A stretch of DNA of 64,000 bases, from contig NC_080577.1 of assembly GCF_029962835.1 (NCBI RefSeq), positions 2,604,001 to 2,668,000 of the forward strand. Direction: 5' to 3'. The stretch is from Magnolia sinica (Eukaryota; Streptophyta; Magnoliopsida; Magnoliales; Magnoliaceae). A program made the translations under genes and the position numbers. The notes under the pieces were generated by a model. The model did not search any database, was not told where the DNA came from, and saw only the letters and a list, made by a program, of their open reading frames with translations. How positions within the stretch are numbered: position 1 is the first letter of the stretch; every line of letters begins with the position of its first letter. This document shows, piece by piece, positions 34,863-46,575 of this stretch.

Positions 34863-34905
34863 TGAAGCTTTTCGATAGAACTTGAAAAACAAGTTTTCGT
34901 ATCGC

Positions 34906-34923
34906 TTCCCATAAACGGCGCCA
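34906..34923 (-). other. Retroelement 2 primer binding site
   Basis: On the minus strand ttggcgccgtttatggga lies about 10 bp inside the 5' LTR. It shares TGGCGCCGT with element 1. Confidence 0.75.
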
Positions 34924-34932
34924 ATCTATATA

Positions 34933-35715
34933 TGCAAAAAACCGGTGCGTCTCATTCCGTCCTCTCACCTGCACAAGAAGGAGACAAAGGAGACCCTGGC
35001 TAGAGCCGAGGAACCTCCGATGCTTAAGTCAGTATGATGGACGTAATAGGAGGTTTTCAGGAGAGTTTTCTGCGTACCTTTCACCTTGGAGGTCCCTGTA
35101 TTTATAGGAATGGGAGGGCCCTGGCGTATACAGATTTTTCCCCTGATTTCTCGGAGATTTGATTTTGATCTGTTTTTAGACTCCATCCGATCTCGAGATC
35201 TTCGAGATCGAAGATCCTTCTACTAGATTTTTGGGGCGATATTTCTATTTACACCATCTTTTTCTTGCTTGTCTCGGTCCTAACTGACTCTGGTGACGAG
35301 TGGGCCTCGGCTGGATATAAGGATAAACTATTCGCCATCTGTCGGATGAAACGGAATAGACCGGTAATCGATATCATTTCTTAATCCGATAGCCGACTCT
35401 ATAACCGACCCAAACATGGGTCGGTTTTATAGTCGATCGGGTGGCTTCTAAGCTTTGGGCCTTTATCGGCCCCTTTAGATGTTGCTTCATCGTTTGTCGA
35501 GTCAACTTTGTGCATCTTATATACTTAGCCTTGTGGCTCATGGCTTTGTAGGTTTCGGTCGAGACTTATTTTCTGGAACCCGAGCTAAGTCTCTCCTTTA
35601 GACTTTTTGCTTATATGACTTAGTAGGGCTTATTGCCTCGGATCGCCAGGTAGTGTCAGTAGAATTGGTCCATTCTATAGCCGAGCCTTCAGACTTGTAC
35701 TATTTTTCCCCAACA
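34933..35715 (-). repeat. Retroelement 2 5' LTR
   Basis: 783 bp, ending TGTTGGGG when read from the right edge. TATA box at 35098-35107. Slightly longer than the other LTR through small indels. Confidence 0.9.
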
Positions 35716-37035
35716 AAACCCATTGATTTAAACTATTCACCAGGTTCACATTTCTTAAGCTAGCATAGAAACATCACTCATATGGAGCAACTATTAACCA
35801 TTTGATGAATGACCTTATATATGGATGGTTTATGGCTTGTTTGGTTTATGGGATTAATACCATTCTTGCATAGTGATTGCATGTTTGGAAATACCATGGT
35901 ATTTAGGCCAACCAATCCCATGTTTGAGATAAAATTCTTGCTATGGGAAAAATATTGAATTACACAAAATCCTGTTTGATGAACCATGAAACTATAATCA
36001 ATGAACCAAATTCACATATGCATTAATGTGGGGCCCACATGCATAGTGAATTCCAAAAATTATTGAAGATTACAAATGTGATCAAATGCAATTCCACCTT
36101 AATCTCAACTATTCTCATGCTTCCCAAACACCGGATGGAATTTGCATGGGACCAAATACAATTCCATCTCACGTAATAAGCCCACGTACTAAATAGGCCC
36201 TTAGACATTTAGACATTTACACAAATAAGTCCAATTATCAATTTCATCATAAGGCCGGCTTTGATGGTTGTGTAATATCTACTTTGTACATATATTAAAT
36301 TATATGAAAAAATTAAAAATAAATAAACAAAAAGCTCAGATAAATTAATATATAAACAAAAAAAAAAAAAAAAATCAAAGATAAAACCCTAAGGTTTTTT
36401 GCTTTCTTTCGTGGTAACAAGCACCTGCACTAAATCAAAATTTTCCATTCCCATCAAAAACTCTCCTCTGTTATGATTCCAAAGATCCACTTTTGTTAGG
36501 CAATTATAACCATCCCATGGATGGCCTAGATATATGATGGCTATAGAAAATAAGACCAAATCAAGGACTGATTAGATCTTCCAATCCTTACTATTTTGCA
36601 ATGGTAGGCAATGAAATTATACTTAGTGGACAAATGATGAATTAATTGGACTGTATTCAATGAAACTAAAGTTAGTGGACAGATCACTCGGTCCAGATGA
36701 ATCGAATGGACTGTCCAAGTGAACCGATGCAACTAGGAGCACCATAACTATAGTTTCTTTCCCGTACAGTGAAAATGTAACCCACTCTCTTCTTCCTGAA
36801 AAACGATCTCAACAGTTAGAAAAATGTCCACGAACGTAAACAGCTGACCATCGTATGATTTTTTTCCCTTTGAGATTGAAATCCTGAGATTATTTGGTGG
36901 GAACTCTTGCTTTTCCCATAACCTATTCACGCTGGGTCCCATCTCTTGAGCGATTCCGATCATCCATTACGGATGGCCCAGGTGGTTAACTAAGAATTCA
37001 TTCAAGTAACCCGCGGACTACAGACCATAAAATTT
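35716..37035. other. AT-rich intergenic, possible diffuse MITE remnant
   Basis: 35820-36200 has words such as cttgtttggtttatggg and ttcccaaacaccggatgg that suggest an old MITE, but no inverted ends could be fixed. A poly-A run lies at about 36357-36374. No gene seen. Confidence 0.4.
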
Positions 37036-38217
37036 CCTCATGAGAAATTTGGGATTGTGGACCCTACCTTTTATCCAGCTGTTTTTATGAAACAATACAA
37101 ACTTAGTGTGGGAACTTCGACCTGCTCGTACGGACAGCGAATTTGAGGACGAAAATACCCCTCCCTTCCCTTCGTAGACGAGCGCTGACGCTCCTCCAAC
37201 CGAGAGTTGTACGAACGGCTCAAAAGAGATCAAAGTTACGTGGCCCCACAGCTATTTATTTATTATATCCACAACGTTCATCCATATTTCGAGATCATTT
37301 CGGAGAATTATCCAAAAAAAAGAAAAAAAATCATATCCAAAGATCAACTGGACCACACCACAGAGCAGTGGGAAAACTGATTTTCACCGTTAAAAAATTT
37401 TGTAGGGCCCATCATAATATTTATTTTCCATCAAATCTATTCATAAGGTCACAAAGGCCTGGATGAAGAGGAAAAATAATAAAATTTCATAATGATCCAA
37501 AACTTCTGGAACCCCTAAAAAGGTTTCAATGGTAGACGTTCAATTCCCCACTGACTTTTACAGTGTGGTCCACTTGATAGTTAGATCTGTCTTATTTTAC
37601 GTCCCAAGCTTAATGTAAGCTCGCCAAATAGATGGATGATTTGGATATAACACAGACCTCATGATGGGACCCACAAAAGGTGGTGGGGATTACAACAACA
37701 AAAAAATAATAATAATAAAATAAAATAAAAATAAGCAGTAGTCTATGGCTACGCTTTTTCTATAGCTATGGATTATAACTGTAGCCCTGGTTTTTCGATA
37801 TGTACTGAAATTCTTTAGATATATTGAAAAAAGTCCAGAACTATACAGTAAATTAGCCTTAAAAATCCTGCCGTTTTCTATATGGCTACGGATTATAACC
37901 GTAGCCATAATTGTAGTCCGTTACAATCTATGCATTTTTTTAATTTTTTTTACCTGGAAAACTTTATTCTACCTACAATTTTCTCTAGTACGTATTTATA
38001 TAAATATGTGTATATAAGCGTATAAATTTTTTTTCTCTCTTTTAATTCACTTCTGCCTATTTATTCAACAAGCATATCTCCTAAACTAGAATGATTTACT
38101 TAATGTACCAAATATGATTTTGGGGTAGGAGACGCTAATTTAGCCAACAAACCTAGTCAAAAATCCATTTCATTCACTTCGTGGTCAATTTTAATCACTT
38201 CACGGTCAAACTGAAAA

Positions 38218-38674
38218 TTCAACGGGGCAAAAATGAAATTAATCGAGGCAAACTAGAAATTGAGCGGGGCAAACTAGAAATTCAACGGGGCAAACATGAA
38301 ATTTAGCAAGGCAAACTAGAAATTAAGCGGGGCAAACATGAAATTGAGCGGGGTCAACAAGAAATTCAATGGGACAAACATAAAATTGAGCGGGGCAAAT
38401 ATGAAATTGAACGGGGCAAACACGAAATTGAGCAGGGCAAACATGAAATTGAGCAGGGCAAACATGAAATTGAGCGGGGCAAACATAAAATTAAGCTGGG
38501 CAAACTAGAAATTCAGCGGGGCAAATATGAATTTCAGTGGGATAAACATGAAATTGAGTGGGGCAAACACGAAATTGAGCAGGGTAAACATGAACTTGAG
38601 CGGGGCAAACTAGATATTGAGCGGGGCAAACATAAAATTGAGCGGGGCAAAATGAAATTGAGCGGGGCAAACCA
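38218..38674. repeat. 21-bp minisatellite, about 21 copies
   Basis: Unit of the form ggggcaaacatgaaattgagc with variants (actagaaattcagc). It is not a CRISPR array: there are no separate spacers and the whole unit is repeated. Confidence 0.9.
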
Positions 38675-38859
38675 TGGGAAACAAAATATATTTATGTTTT
38701 TCCTTAATTAATGTTTAAGAGACTTTATGAACCAGTTAGATGACAAATAAATATGTTAGGCCTAGGAGCACTAGTCTATCTGGAGCTCAAAACTGGCAGG
38801 GCAGTACTTAATCCATCATTAGGCTTTCTTAACATGTTAGCGCCTCAAATGATCGCGTG

Positions 38860-39400
38860 TTGTGCCGGAGAGGGAAGCTGATTGGCTGGTGTACAGCTGC
38901 TGTAGGTACGTGTCGTTGGAAGAGGAGCACTGACGCTCCTCGATCTCCAAGTTGTACCAACGGTTCAAAGGAGATCAAAGTTACATAGCCACATAGTGAT
39001 GTATTTATCATATCTAGATTATTTTAGAGCATTATCTAAAAACTGAATCATATCCAAAAATCATCTGGACCACACCATAAATAGTAGCAGTAATAATGAT
39101 TTTCACCATTAAACAATTTGTAGGGCCCACCGTAATGTTTATTTTACATCTAATCTTTTCATAAGGTCACAAACACCTGCATGAAGAGTAAAAACAAATT
39201 TCATATTGATCCAAAACTTCTGTGACCCCAAGAAGGGTTTCAATGGTAGACGTTCAATCCTCTACTGATTTTTGCAGTGTGGTCTACTTGATAGTTAAAT
39301 CTGTCTTATTTTTCATCTCAAGCCTTAAGACAAGCTCCCCAAATGGATTTATGATCTGGATATAACACATACCCCGTGATAAGACCCACAAAACTCTCTC
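38860..39400. mobile_element. MITE in the centre of the giant inverted repeat
   Basis: Left tip gattggctggtgtacagctg, then gcactgacgctcctcgatct, then the usual arms and centre, ending near gataagacccacaaaac. Same subfamily as 2735-3290. Confidence 0.65.
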
Positions 39401-39447
39401 CCATAACCACTCCCCTATATAAAATGCATTCGGTCCCTACCATAGAC

Positions 39448-39556
39448 ATCATGTTTGCCCCGTTGAATTTCATGTTTGCCCCATTGAATTTTTAGTTTGC
39501 CCCGCTGAATTTCATGTTTGCTCCGCTCAATTTCTAGTTTGCCCCGCTGATTTTCG
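39448..39556. repeat. Inverted short copy of the 21-bp minisatellite
   Basis: About five units reading catgtttgccccgttgaattt, the reverse complement of the left-arm units. Confidence 0.88.
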
Positions 39557-40721
39557 ACCATCGACTTGATGGAATCTTGAAAAATAACCAGGTTGGTTGG
39601 CTAAAGTAGCTTCTCCTACCCCAAAATCATATAGGGTACGTCAAGTAACTAATTTTGGTTTGGAAGATATTCTTGTTAAATGAATAAAGAAAGAAATGAA
39701 AAAAAAAGAAAGAAATTTTTTTATACGCTTATATATACATATTTATATAAATATGTATAAGAGAAAATTGTAGGTAGAATAAAGTTCTCCATGTAAAATG
39801 AATAAATAAATAAATAAATAAAATTTGCATAGACTAGTTATAGCTACGGTTATAATCCGTAGCTATAGGTAAAATCACCTTCAAATTTTGCAGGATTTTT
39901 GAGGCAAACTTACTGTACAATTCTGGACCTTTTTCGATAATATTGAAAGACCTTCGATATATCAAAGTACATATCGAAATACCTTCGATATATATCGAAG
40001 GACATATCGAAAAAGCAAGGCTACGGTTATAACCCGTAGCAATAGGAAACCTAGCCTTTTGAAATCACATTTCTTTTGTGGGTCCCATCATGAGGTTTGT
40101 GTTATATCCAAACTGTCCATCTATTTGGCGAGCTCATATTAAGACTTGCGACTAAAAATAAGATAGATCTAACTATCAAGTAGACCACACTGTAAAAGGC
40201 AATGGGGAATTGAACGTCTACCATTGAAACCCTTTTAAGGGTTGTAGAAGTTTTGGATCATTATGAAATTTATTTTTCCTCTTCATCTAAGTCTTTGTGA
40301 CCCTATGAATGAATTTAGACGGGTAGGATTTCTCACAAACATTACAGTGGGCCCCCAAAAAGTTTTCAATGGTCAACGCTCATTCAACACCGTTTCCTGT
40401 AATGTGGTACACTTGAGATTTGGATATTCCTCATTTTTGGTCTCATACCATAAAATGATGTGGAAAAATATATGGATGGCATGGATGAAAATATATCATG
40501 GTGGGGCCCATAGACCACCGACCGTCCGACATTGGTTGGTGGCAGGGGGAGTACCGAATCCGTTTCCGTGAAAGGAGGGGTATTTGTATTTTCGAACTCA
40601 AAATCGCTGTCCGTACGAGCAGGTCTAAGTTCCGAAACGAAGTTTGTATAGCTTCATAAAACCTGCTGGATTAAAGGTGGAGTCCACAGTCCCAAGTTCC
40701 TCTTTCCTCAGGTTAATAAGA

Positions 40722-41110
40722 AAAACTTCGACACTCTGGCAGAATGCAATGGATGATACACAGGCACTTGGAAGTTACTTGGAGATCGCACAATTCAAAT
40801 TAAACTGTCGAAAATGGATACCACCCTAGATGTACGATGAACCAAAAATCACGCTCATTTGATTGTCTAACTATCGAATTCGTGGACATTAATTGGACGG
40901 CTCAAGATGGAAGATATCCATCCAATGGTCCTAATTCAACAAGCTAGTGTCGACGAATCATATAATATTATTTTTCAACCAATCCGATTTGAAATCAGAG
41001 ACTGGGGATTCCACAGTTTAGTCGGTTTAGTTTGAATTATTGTACACAAAATGTACAAGTTCTTAGGTGTCTGCGTATCAAGCATCACACGCTAGCAGAG
41101 TATTGAATCA
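40722..41110. mobile_element. TGATACTC-tip MITE, copy 2
   Basis: The left end cgacactctggcagaatgc, then gatgatacacaggcacttgg, is mirrored by tgtctgcgtatcaagcatca, then cacgctagcagagtattga. The inside (tgaaccaaaaatcacgctca, ggacggctcaagatgg) is collinear with copy 1. Confidence 0.8.
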
Positions 41111-41986
41111 CTCCACTCCTTGTGGCATCCCTGCACGGGAGGATATTTTTGTGAAGAGGCTTGTTCGGATACATCCGCACGTATCTGAATATCATATGTC
41201 AGGACTTCAGTGTTTGAATCTGTATAATCTTCCAATTATCCAGACCGTTTACATGAAGAGGCTCACTTTGAAAGGTGGAAAATCAGCAAATAAAAGCTTC
41301 ATTTGATTTTTCAACCCTTTCATTAACTGGCTTTTTTGCTTTGAACATGAACGGTCAGAATAACTCTTTGTAATATCAAGGTTTAAAGAAATCAGTACAA
41401 AATTTATTTCGGAAATATACTTTTTAAATAAATTCCTATCAAATAAGCGGTTTGGATCATTACAAAAAAAAAATAAATTTAAATACAAAAACTAGAGTCA
41501 CGATTAATCTCATTAGTACGTCGAGATGTATTCAAGCAGATCGCTTTTGGAAATATTTATGCGAGATGGAAGGTTCGTCGCTGGCTCCACACTCGAGTCT
41601 CCACACGCAGCTCTACAAGCGTCATACGTGCCACTATGCCACCCGAGATGTGTATGTATTAGGCGGGACGCATTGCATAGAATTCTGATAAAATACTGAG
41701 GGTCTTCAACGGTCATATAAGTTACACATGTGCGAAATAGTGGACGACTCAGAAAATTCTATTTGTTTAGGCTGTTCATAATAGTAATGCAGTCTGAAAA
41801 TGATCTGACGGTGGGCCACACATGATACACGGCTTCGATGTTCTCCTCACGCGCTGTTTTGATACCTTTATCTTCGTGCAGAGGTGCGCGCGGCGCTAGC
41901 GAGCTCTTTGCAACAGAAATTTGTAGGTAGGTAGGTAGGCGAGTGGCCGAAACGGAGCCAGAACGGTCTATAATTCCTTTTTTCTA
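41111..41986. other. Intergenic, no gene seen
   Basis: No family motif in any frame. A short (GTAG)4 run lies at about 41924-41939. Confidence 0.5.
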
Positions 41987-42486
41987 AGCAGCGTGTAAAA
42001 TACCCAAGCTCGTTGGGGTCCACCTTGTTGTATACGTAAAATCCACTCCGTCCATTGGAATATAAACATTATTTTTCCACCATATGCTTAAGATAAGCGC
42101 TGTTAAAAACTCATATGCACCACAAAAATGGAAACATTGTAAAATTGCTTCCAAAGCCGTTGAAGTTCACACTGTGCTGCCCGCCTGAGCTTTTAATCGG
42201 GCTGATTTTGGTATATTGTATCCATCACGGTGATTTACACCTGATTAACGGATTTGAAGAGACATATCCACCGTGTTGGCCCCACACACATACCTATGGT
42301 TGGCATCCCATCCAATTATTTTATGTGGTGTGGTCGATATGAGTGGTCGAAGTAGCTCATATATGGCCTTGGGTTTAAAAATCATAGATAGAACCTGATA
42401 GACGGTGTGGATTTTACATATACGGCATGTTGGCTCTGCAAACCTTGGTAGTGCGCGCACTATGTAAAACAGGCGCTGCAGCTGAG
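41987..42486. mobile_element. Foldback MITE upstream of the HGGG-repeat gene
   Basis: The left arm gcagcgtgtaaaatacccaa, then ggggtccaccttgttgtata, then cgtaaaatccactccgtcc, is mirrored by gacggtgtggattttacata, then cactatgtaaaacagg at 42400-42475. It ends about 350 bp before the inferred transcript start. Confidence 0.7.
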
Positions 42487-42599
42487 TCCTGTCCGCCGCA
42501 ACGTATCTGGTGGGGCACACGCGTTCGAAGGAAAACCCGCCGCTGTGAGTGCCCACTGCAGAAGGAAAAAGCCGGGCCCCCGCAGCCGGCGCACCACGG

Positions 42600-42830
42600 A
42601 CGGTAACGAGCCGCTGCCTACGTGGAATCCGACGTCATGGATGACGTGTCAGTGCATCGCGTGCAGAAGTGCGTACAGCCACGCGACGGACGCCTTTCCC
42701 CCGAGCGTCGGTCACATGCGATAGCGGACGGACCGACCGCTTATCCTTAACACCCTCTATCTTAACGTGCACTATTGTCTTAACGTGCGCCTCCCTTCTT
42801 ATTAGCCCCTCTTTCCGCCGCTTCGTATTT
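42600..42830 (+). promoter_or_regulatory. Proximal promoter of the HGGG-repeat gene
   Basis: A GC-rich stretch carries several ACGT cores suited to bZIP factors: ctacgtgg (42618), gacgtc (42631-42636) and tgacgtgtc (42642-42650). A repeated tcttaacgtgc follows at about 42760 and 42779. No TATA box is evident; a pyrimidine-rich (CT/CTCG) tract at 42840-42880 probably marks the start region. Confidence 0.5.
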
Positions 42831-42834
42831 TTTT

Positions 42835-42960
42835 CATTTCACCTCTCGCTCTCGCTCTCGCTCTCTCTCTCTAGCTCTCGTTTCCTCCGCCGCCGAAAAA
42901 CCCTAGCTCTCTCTCGACGATTCTATGCTCCTATTCGCTGCAAGAAGTTGTCGATTTCAG
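42835..42960 (+). other. Inferred 5' UTR exon 1 of the HGGG-repeat gene
   Basis: A TC-rich leader with gaaaaaccctagctc (telo-box type), ending at gatttcag before a clean donor gtagct. The transcript start is only approximate. An ATG at about 42925 could open a short upstream frame. Confidence 0.5.
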
Positions 42961-44899
42961 GTAGCTTTTGCTGGTTTCTCTCTCTCTGGAACCTGCTGTT
43001 TTGAGGTTTTCTGCTTGAATCCAAGTTCCCGCGAGGAAATCTCGTGTTTTGATTCTGATATTTGTGTGGAATGGTCCGTTCTTGGATGAATCTGCTGTGA
43101 TTCTATCTTGGTTGTGTTGGAAACTGATCGAATTTGATGAAAACGTGGATCTTGGATTGATTTTTCATCTTTTTTCGTCTTATTCTACTGAATTTCGGAA
43201 ATTTCGATGTGGAAAAGTTCTTGATTCTCTGACTCCTTTCGCTGTGATCGTTTCTCCTTTGGTATTTTGGAGGAAGAAGATTGATTTGAGTGAGTTTCAC
43301 TTCGGACATGAGTTCTCGGCGAAATCTGTTTGAGATTTGGTTTTCCTATGCAATCTTTTCGTGATTTAGGTTTTTGAATGGCTGGAAATCTATGACGTTG
43401 TGATTTAGAGATCTTTGGAGGTCGTCTTCAAGATTCTCTGGAGTGTTTGATCTCTGTGAGTTTTGGCTGGGCAGATGAGTTTAGTTCAAATCTGTTTGAG
43501 ACTTTGTTTCTGATGAAATCTGTCCTGTTTTCAGTCTTTTGATGCCTACCAGTCTATGAATGGAAGGGTTACATTAGATCGACAATTTAGAGGAATTTCT
43601 TCAGAAAGTAGTCTGGTTCTCTTTCTGAGGGAATTCAATGTTTTAATTTTCTTCTCTTTTTTTTTTTCTTTTTTTTTTTTTAATTAATTATAAGGAGCTT
43701 CTGGTTTTTCTTGATTGTTTTTTTTTTTTTTTCTAGAAGGTTGTGATATTTGTTGCAAATTAGTTAATTATATTTGCGATTTCCGTTTTGGGATTATACA
43801 TTAATACAATGAATCTGGTCTTTTTATTTCACATACATGTTTTCACTTAAGAAGATGAAAAAATACGGTGTTTCTTTGTTGTTCTCTATCCCATGGATGA
43901 ATTTATTTAAAAGGTTGGTTTTGCTTATTTTTCTTAGTTGTTTTACCTGCAGTGATAAATCTCTGGGTCCTTTGGCTGGCTGCCTTTATTTTCTACGTTC
44001 CACATGAATTACTGTGAATTACTTCGGCATCGGAGTGCTGAGGTTTGTATAGCTTTTCAACATTTTTATACATCTGTAGTATGTTACACGGTATTTGTTT
44101 GTCAGTACCAGTTCTTGTGACATTATTCCGAATATGGATTGGAGGGGAGTTAGCTTTCATTTGTTTTTATATGTATCGAGAGTTCTGATTTTTAAGAGAT
44201 GGAGTTTATGGTTTTGGCCTTCTTGTGTCTAAGAAGGTATCTTCCTTGACTACGCACAAACAAGGATTTAAATGGTGGGCTCTCAAGAGTGCAACTGGCT
44301 TAGGGATACGAGTTGCCCCAACTCAACCATTTTGGTCCTGCAATGGCCTATGTTGTCCGGTTTAGGTCCTGTTTCATCCAGGTGACATGTTTCGGACAAT
44401 ATTAAAACTACACATGTCGCTGGATGTTATCGTGTCTTTGCAGATTGCGCTCCTTTTTTTAATTTTTTTAAATTTTTGTGTCCGTACTGTTTGGCTGGTA
44501 TTTGAAGGATCAGTTCTTCATGATATTGTCAATGTTTGCAACTTGGGAGTATGGCTACATGAGTTTTCTGCTTAGGGCTGCTCCTGTGTAGGATCTCATA
44601 GTAGTGTGACACTAGGGGTTGTAAATAGCTTATTTGCGGTTGGCACTCTTTTGCACTTCATACGGCCAATGGTTACTAAGATTCCAATTAATATATATGA
44701 TGGGAATCACAGCACCACGTATCAGGTTGGAAAACTATAACAAAATCTTACTTCCCTTGTCTAGTTAGATGGCTAATGAAGCTGCAAAATTTCTTTTCAG
44801 GATTGTTTTTACTATACCTCCTGTCTTTTCCTCCTCTTTCTTCTCCTACATGTATCAATTTCCATTATTGTGGTATTCTTATGCTCTCTATGATACCCA

Positions 44900-45313
44900 T
44901 AGGGCTGTCAATTGGCCTGGTCTAGATCTGTCCAAGCTCAGCCTGCACAGTAAAACCTTGTGGTAGACCAAAATGGACATTCCAAGCCTGGATTGTTCAC
45001 CTGCTCATGTGCAAGATCTGTGTTCTTCATTAGATACTGGCCCAAAAAAATTAGGTTCGTCTGGTCATAAGGTGGGCTACGCATTGACAAAGGAACAAAA
45101 GTGTGAACTATATGTGATGTATTATGAAATGCACTTGAAAATACTAATTTGGTTGGACTCAGACTGGGGCAATGGGCTTGTAGACAGCCTGAACCTTGCC
45201 CGATTAGTAAAGAGGCATGAATTTTAGGCCTGGACTCAGCCGTTGGGCCTTGTATGTCAGCCCGAGCCCAGTCCAAAGCATGATGGGCCAGTCCAGCCCA
45301 TTGACAGCTCCTA
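44900..45313. mobile_element. hAT-type MITE in the leader intron
   Basis: The ends tagggctgtcaattggcc and gcccattgacagctccta are inverted. Target duplication: gataccca (44892-44899) and gatacccc (45314-45321), 7 of 8 matching. The interior has gcctgg and cagcccga words. Confidence 0.85.
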
Positions 45314-45904
45314 GATACCCCATGGACATTAGAGAAAAAGTGAATTTGGCTTTTACAATAATTTTTTTTTAACCATATGGAACAGAGAAATATATTAGTT
45401 ATTCTGCTTGTGAGGCATGTACAGTGTTACATGCATACCAGATGCCATTGCTTCATTGCTTCATTTCTTTTCTCTTATGCCTTCTAGCTTCAGCTTTTTT
45501 TAAAGGAAAAGTACTCTTCATTACCAAGAGTTATTATTATCATTCCTTGACAGATAAGAGTCATAAGACACTGACATGGATACAAGGGATGTGGATGTGG
45601 CTTCACATTTTTCAAAATTCAGGAAATGGTTGTAGTACTACAATCCTATTAATAACGTGCTATGCATATCTAATTTTTCGTTTTGTATTTGAAAATTTTT
45701 ACACCATGGCGGTAATTTTTAGTTTTATCAAGATGTTAAAACAGATTTATCAAACATGTTAATTTTTGTTCTTCACGACATGCTAAATCACTGTTATCAT
45801 TAATATTGACTAATTTCATACGAATTTTTTTTGAAACTTTTCATACTAAGTCTTTATGGCTTTCTTTTAAAATAAAAATAAAAAAATTTAATGTAAAAAC
45901 TTAG

Positions 45905-45960
45905 AAATCACCATCATCGTCATCATCATCTAAGCGTTATCCCATCTAAGACTAAGAAAT
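45905..45960. mobile_element. SINE-like tail (catcatctaagcgttatccc)
   Basis: accatcatcgtcatcatc followed by taagcgttatcccatctaag resembles the 3' end of Au-type plant SINEs (taagccttatcccaacta). Only the tail is recognised. Confidence 0.4.
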
Positions 45961-46483
45961 TGCCATGAATTTAGAAAATATTGAACTTGGTACAACAAAA
46001 TACGGCTAATGTATCACGCAAGTATTCATTGACTATGTTGGTATCATAATTTGCTGATGTTGGCATGCGCTGCATTTGCCAGTACATGGGGAATCCCAGG
46101 TCAAGAACACGTCATTGCTCTTGGAATGTTTTGTTGATGTTTTTTTTTTTCTAGGATTTATTTGATTTATGTGCCCCAATTGAGAATGTTGATTATGTTC
46201 TACAGCGCATTGGAATGGTTCAGTTAGAAAGGGTCAGTTCATCACTATGCAGTCAGGGGATGATGATGGCTATAATTTTCTTATAATCCTTGATGTTACC
46301 AAGTCTTTGGTTAAAGGATTTGATTAATTCTTCAACCGTGATAATTATTCTTAAAAAAATGATTGCATTTAGGAGCTCTCTTTCTGATAATTATTCATGA
46401 GCTTTGTATCTGTGATGATTTCTTTTGGACAAAAGGATTGATGTTTCCATGGGGTCTTCTGTGTTGACTTTCGGGGTGTTTTG

Positions 46484-46575
46484 TAGGGCTGTCAGGCTGA
46501 TCCTGGTTGGTTTGGCCTGGATTTTGAACTGGTCCTGCTCTGCCTGTCAGGTGGGACTGCCTATTGACAGCCGTA
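46484..46575. mobile_element. Small hAT-type MITE in the leader intron
   Basis: 92 bp. Ends tagggctgtcaggctg and attgacagccgta; flanks gtgttttg and gtcttatg match at 6 of 8 positions. Confidence 0.65.

Larger units (their letters stand above)
32332..35715 (-). mobile_element. Retroelement 2: internally deleted Tat-type element with two LTRs, reversed
   Basis: The two LTRs (32332-33097 and 34933-35715) bracket a 1.8-kb interior with primer binding site, most of gag, then the N-terminal part and promoter of the antisense gene, then the polypurine tract. Protease, polymerase and integrase are absent. It is thus a non-autonomous deletion derivative of a Tat element related to element 1. No clear 5-bp target duplication was found (ttgat on the left, aaacc on the right). 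Confidence 0.88.
37735..40055. mobile_element. Foldback element with GCTACGGTTATAACCGTAGC motifs
   Basis: The left end ctatggctacgctttttc, then attataactgtagccctgg, is mirrored by aaaaagcaaggctacggtta, then acccgtagcaatagg. The palindrome-like motif gctacggNttataaccgtagc occurs twice in each arm (about 37740-37785, 37886-37910, 39841-39866, 40020-40043). Arms also share the ttctacctacaattttctct stretch and a 21-bp minisatellite. No transposase seen. Confidence 0.75.
37036..40712. repeat. 3.7-kb nested inverted repeat (giant foldback cluster)
   Basis: The outer arms 37036-37180 and 40575-40712 are reverse complements (tttttatgaaacaatacaaa, then gacctgctcgtacggacagc, opposite gctgtccgtacgagcaggtc). 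Inside them, MITE sequence 37400-37690 mirrors 40065-40335, and a foldback element 37735-38690 mirrors 39448-40055. In the middle sits one more MITE (about 38860-39400). The arms total more than 1 kb with strong pairing, so the locus could form a long hairpin. Confidence 0.88.

Noticed and set aside
32327-35720. 5-bp target duplication of element 2
   Set aside because: The flanks ttgat and aaacc do not match, so the insertion site or a later rearrangement remains unresolved.
38218-38674. CRISPR-like regular repeat
   Set aside because: The complete 21-bp unit is repeated without separate spacers and the genome is a plant. It is a minisatellite.
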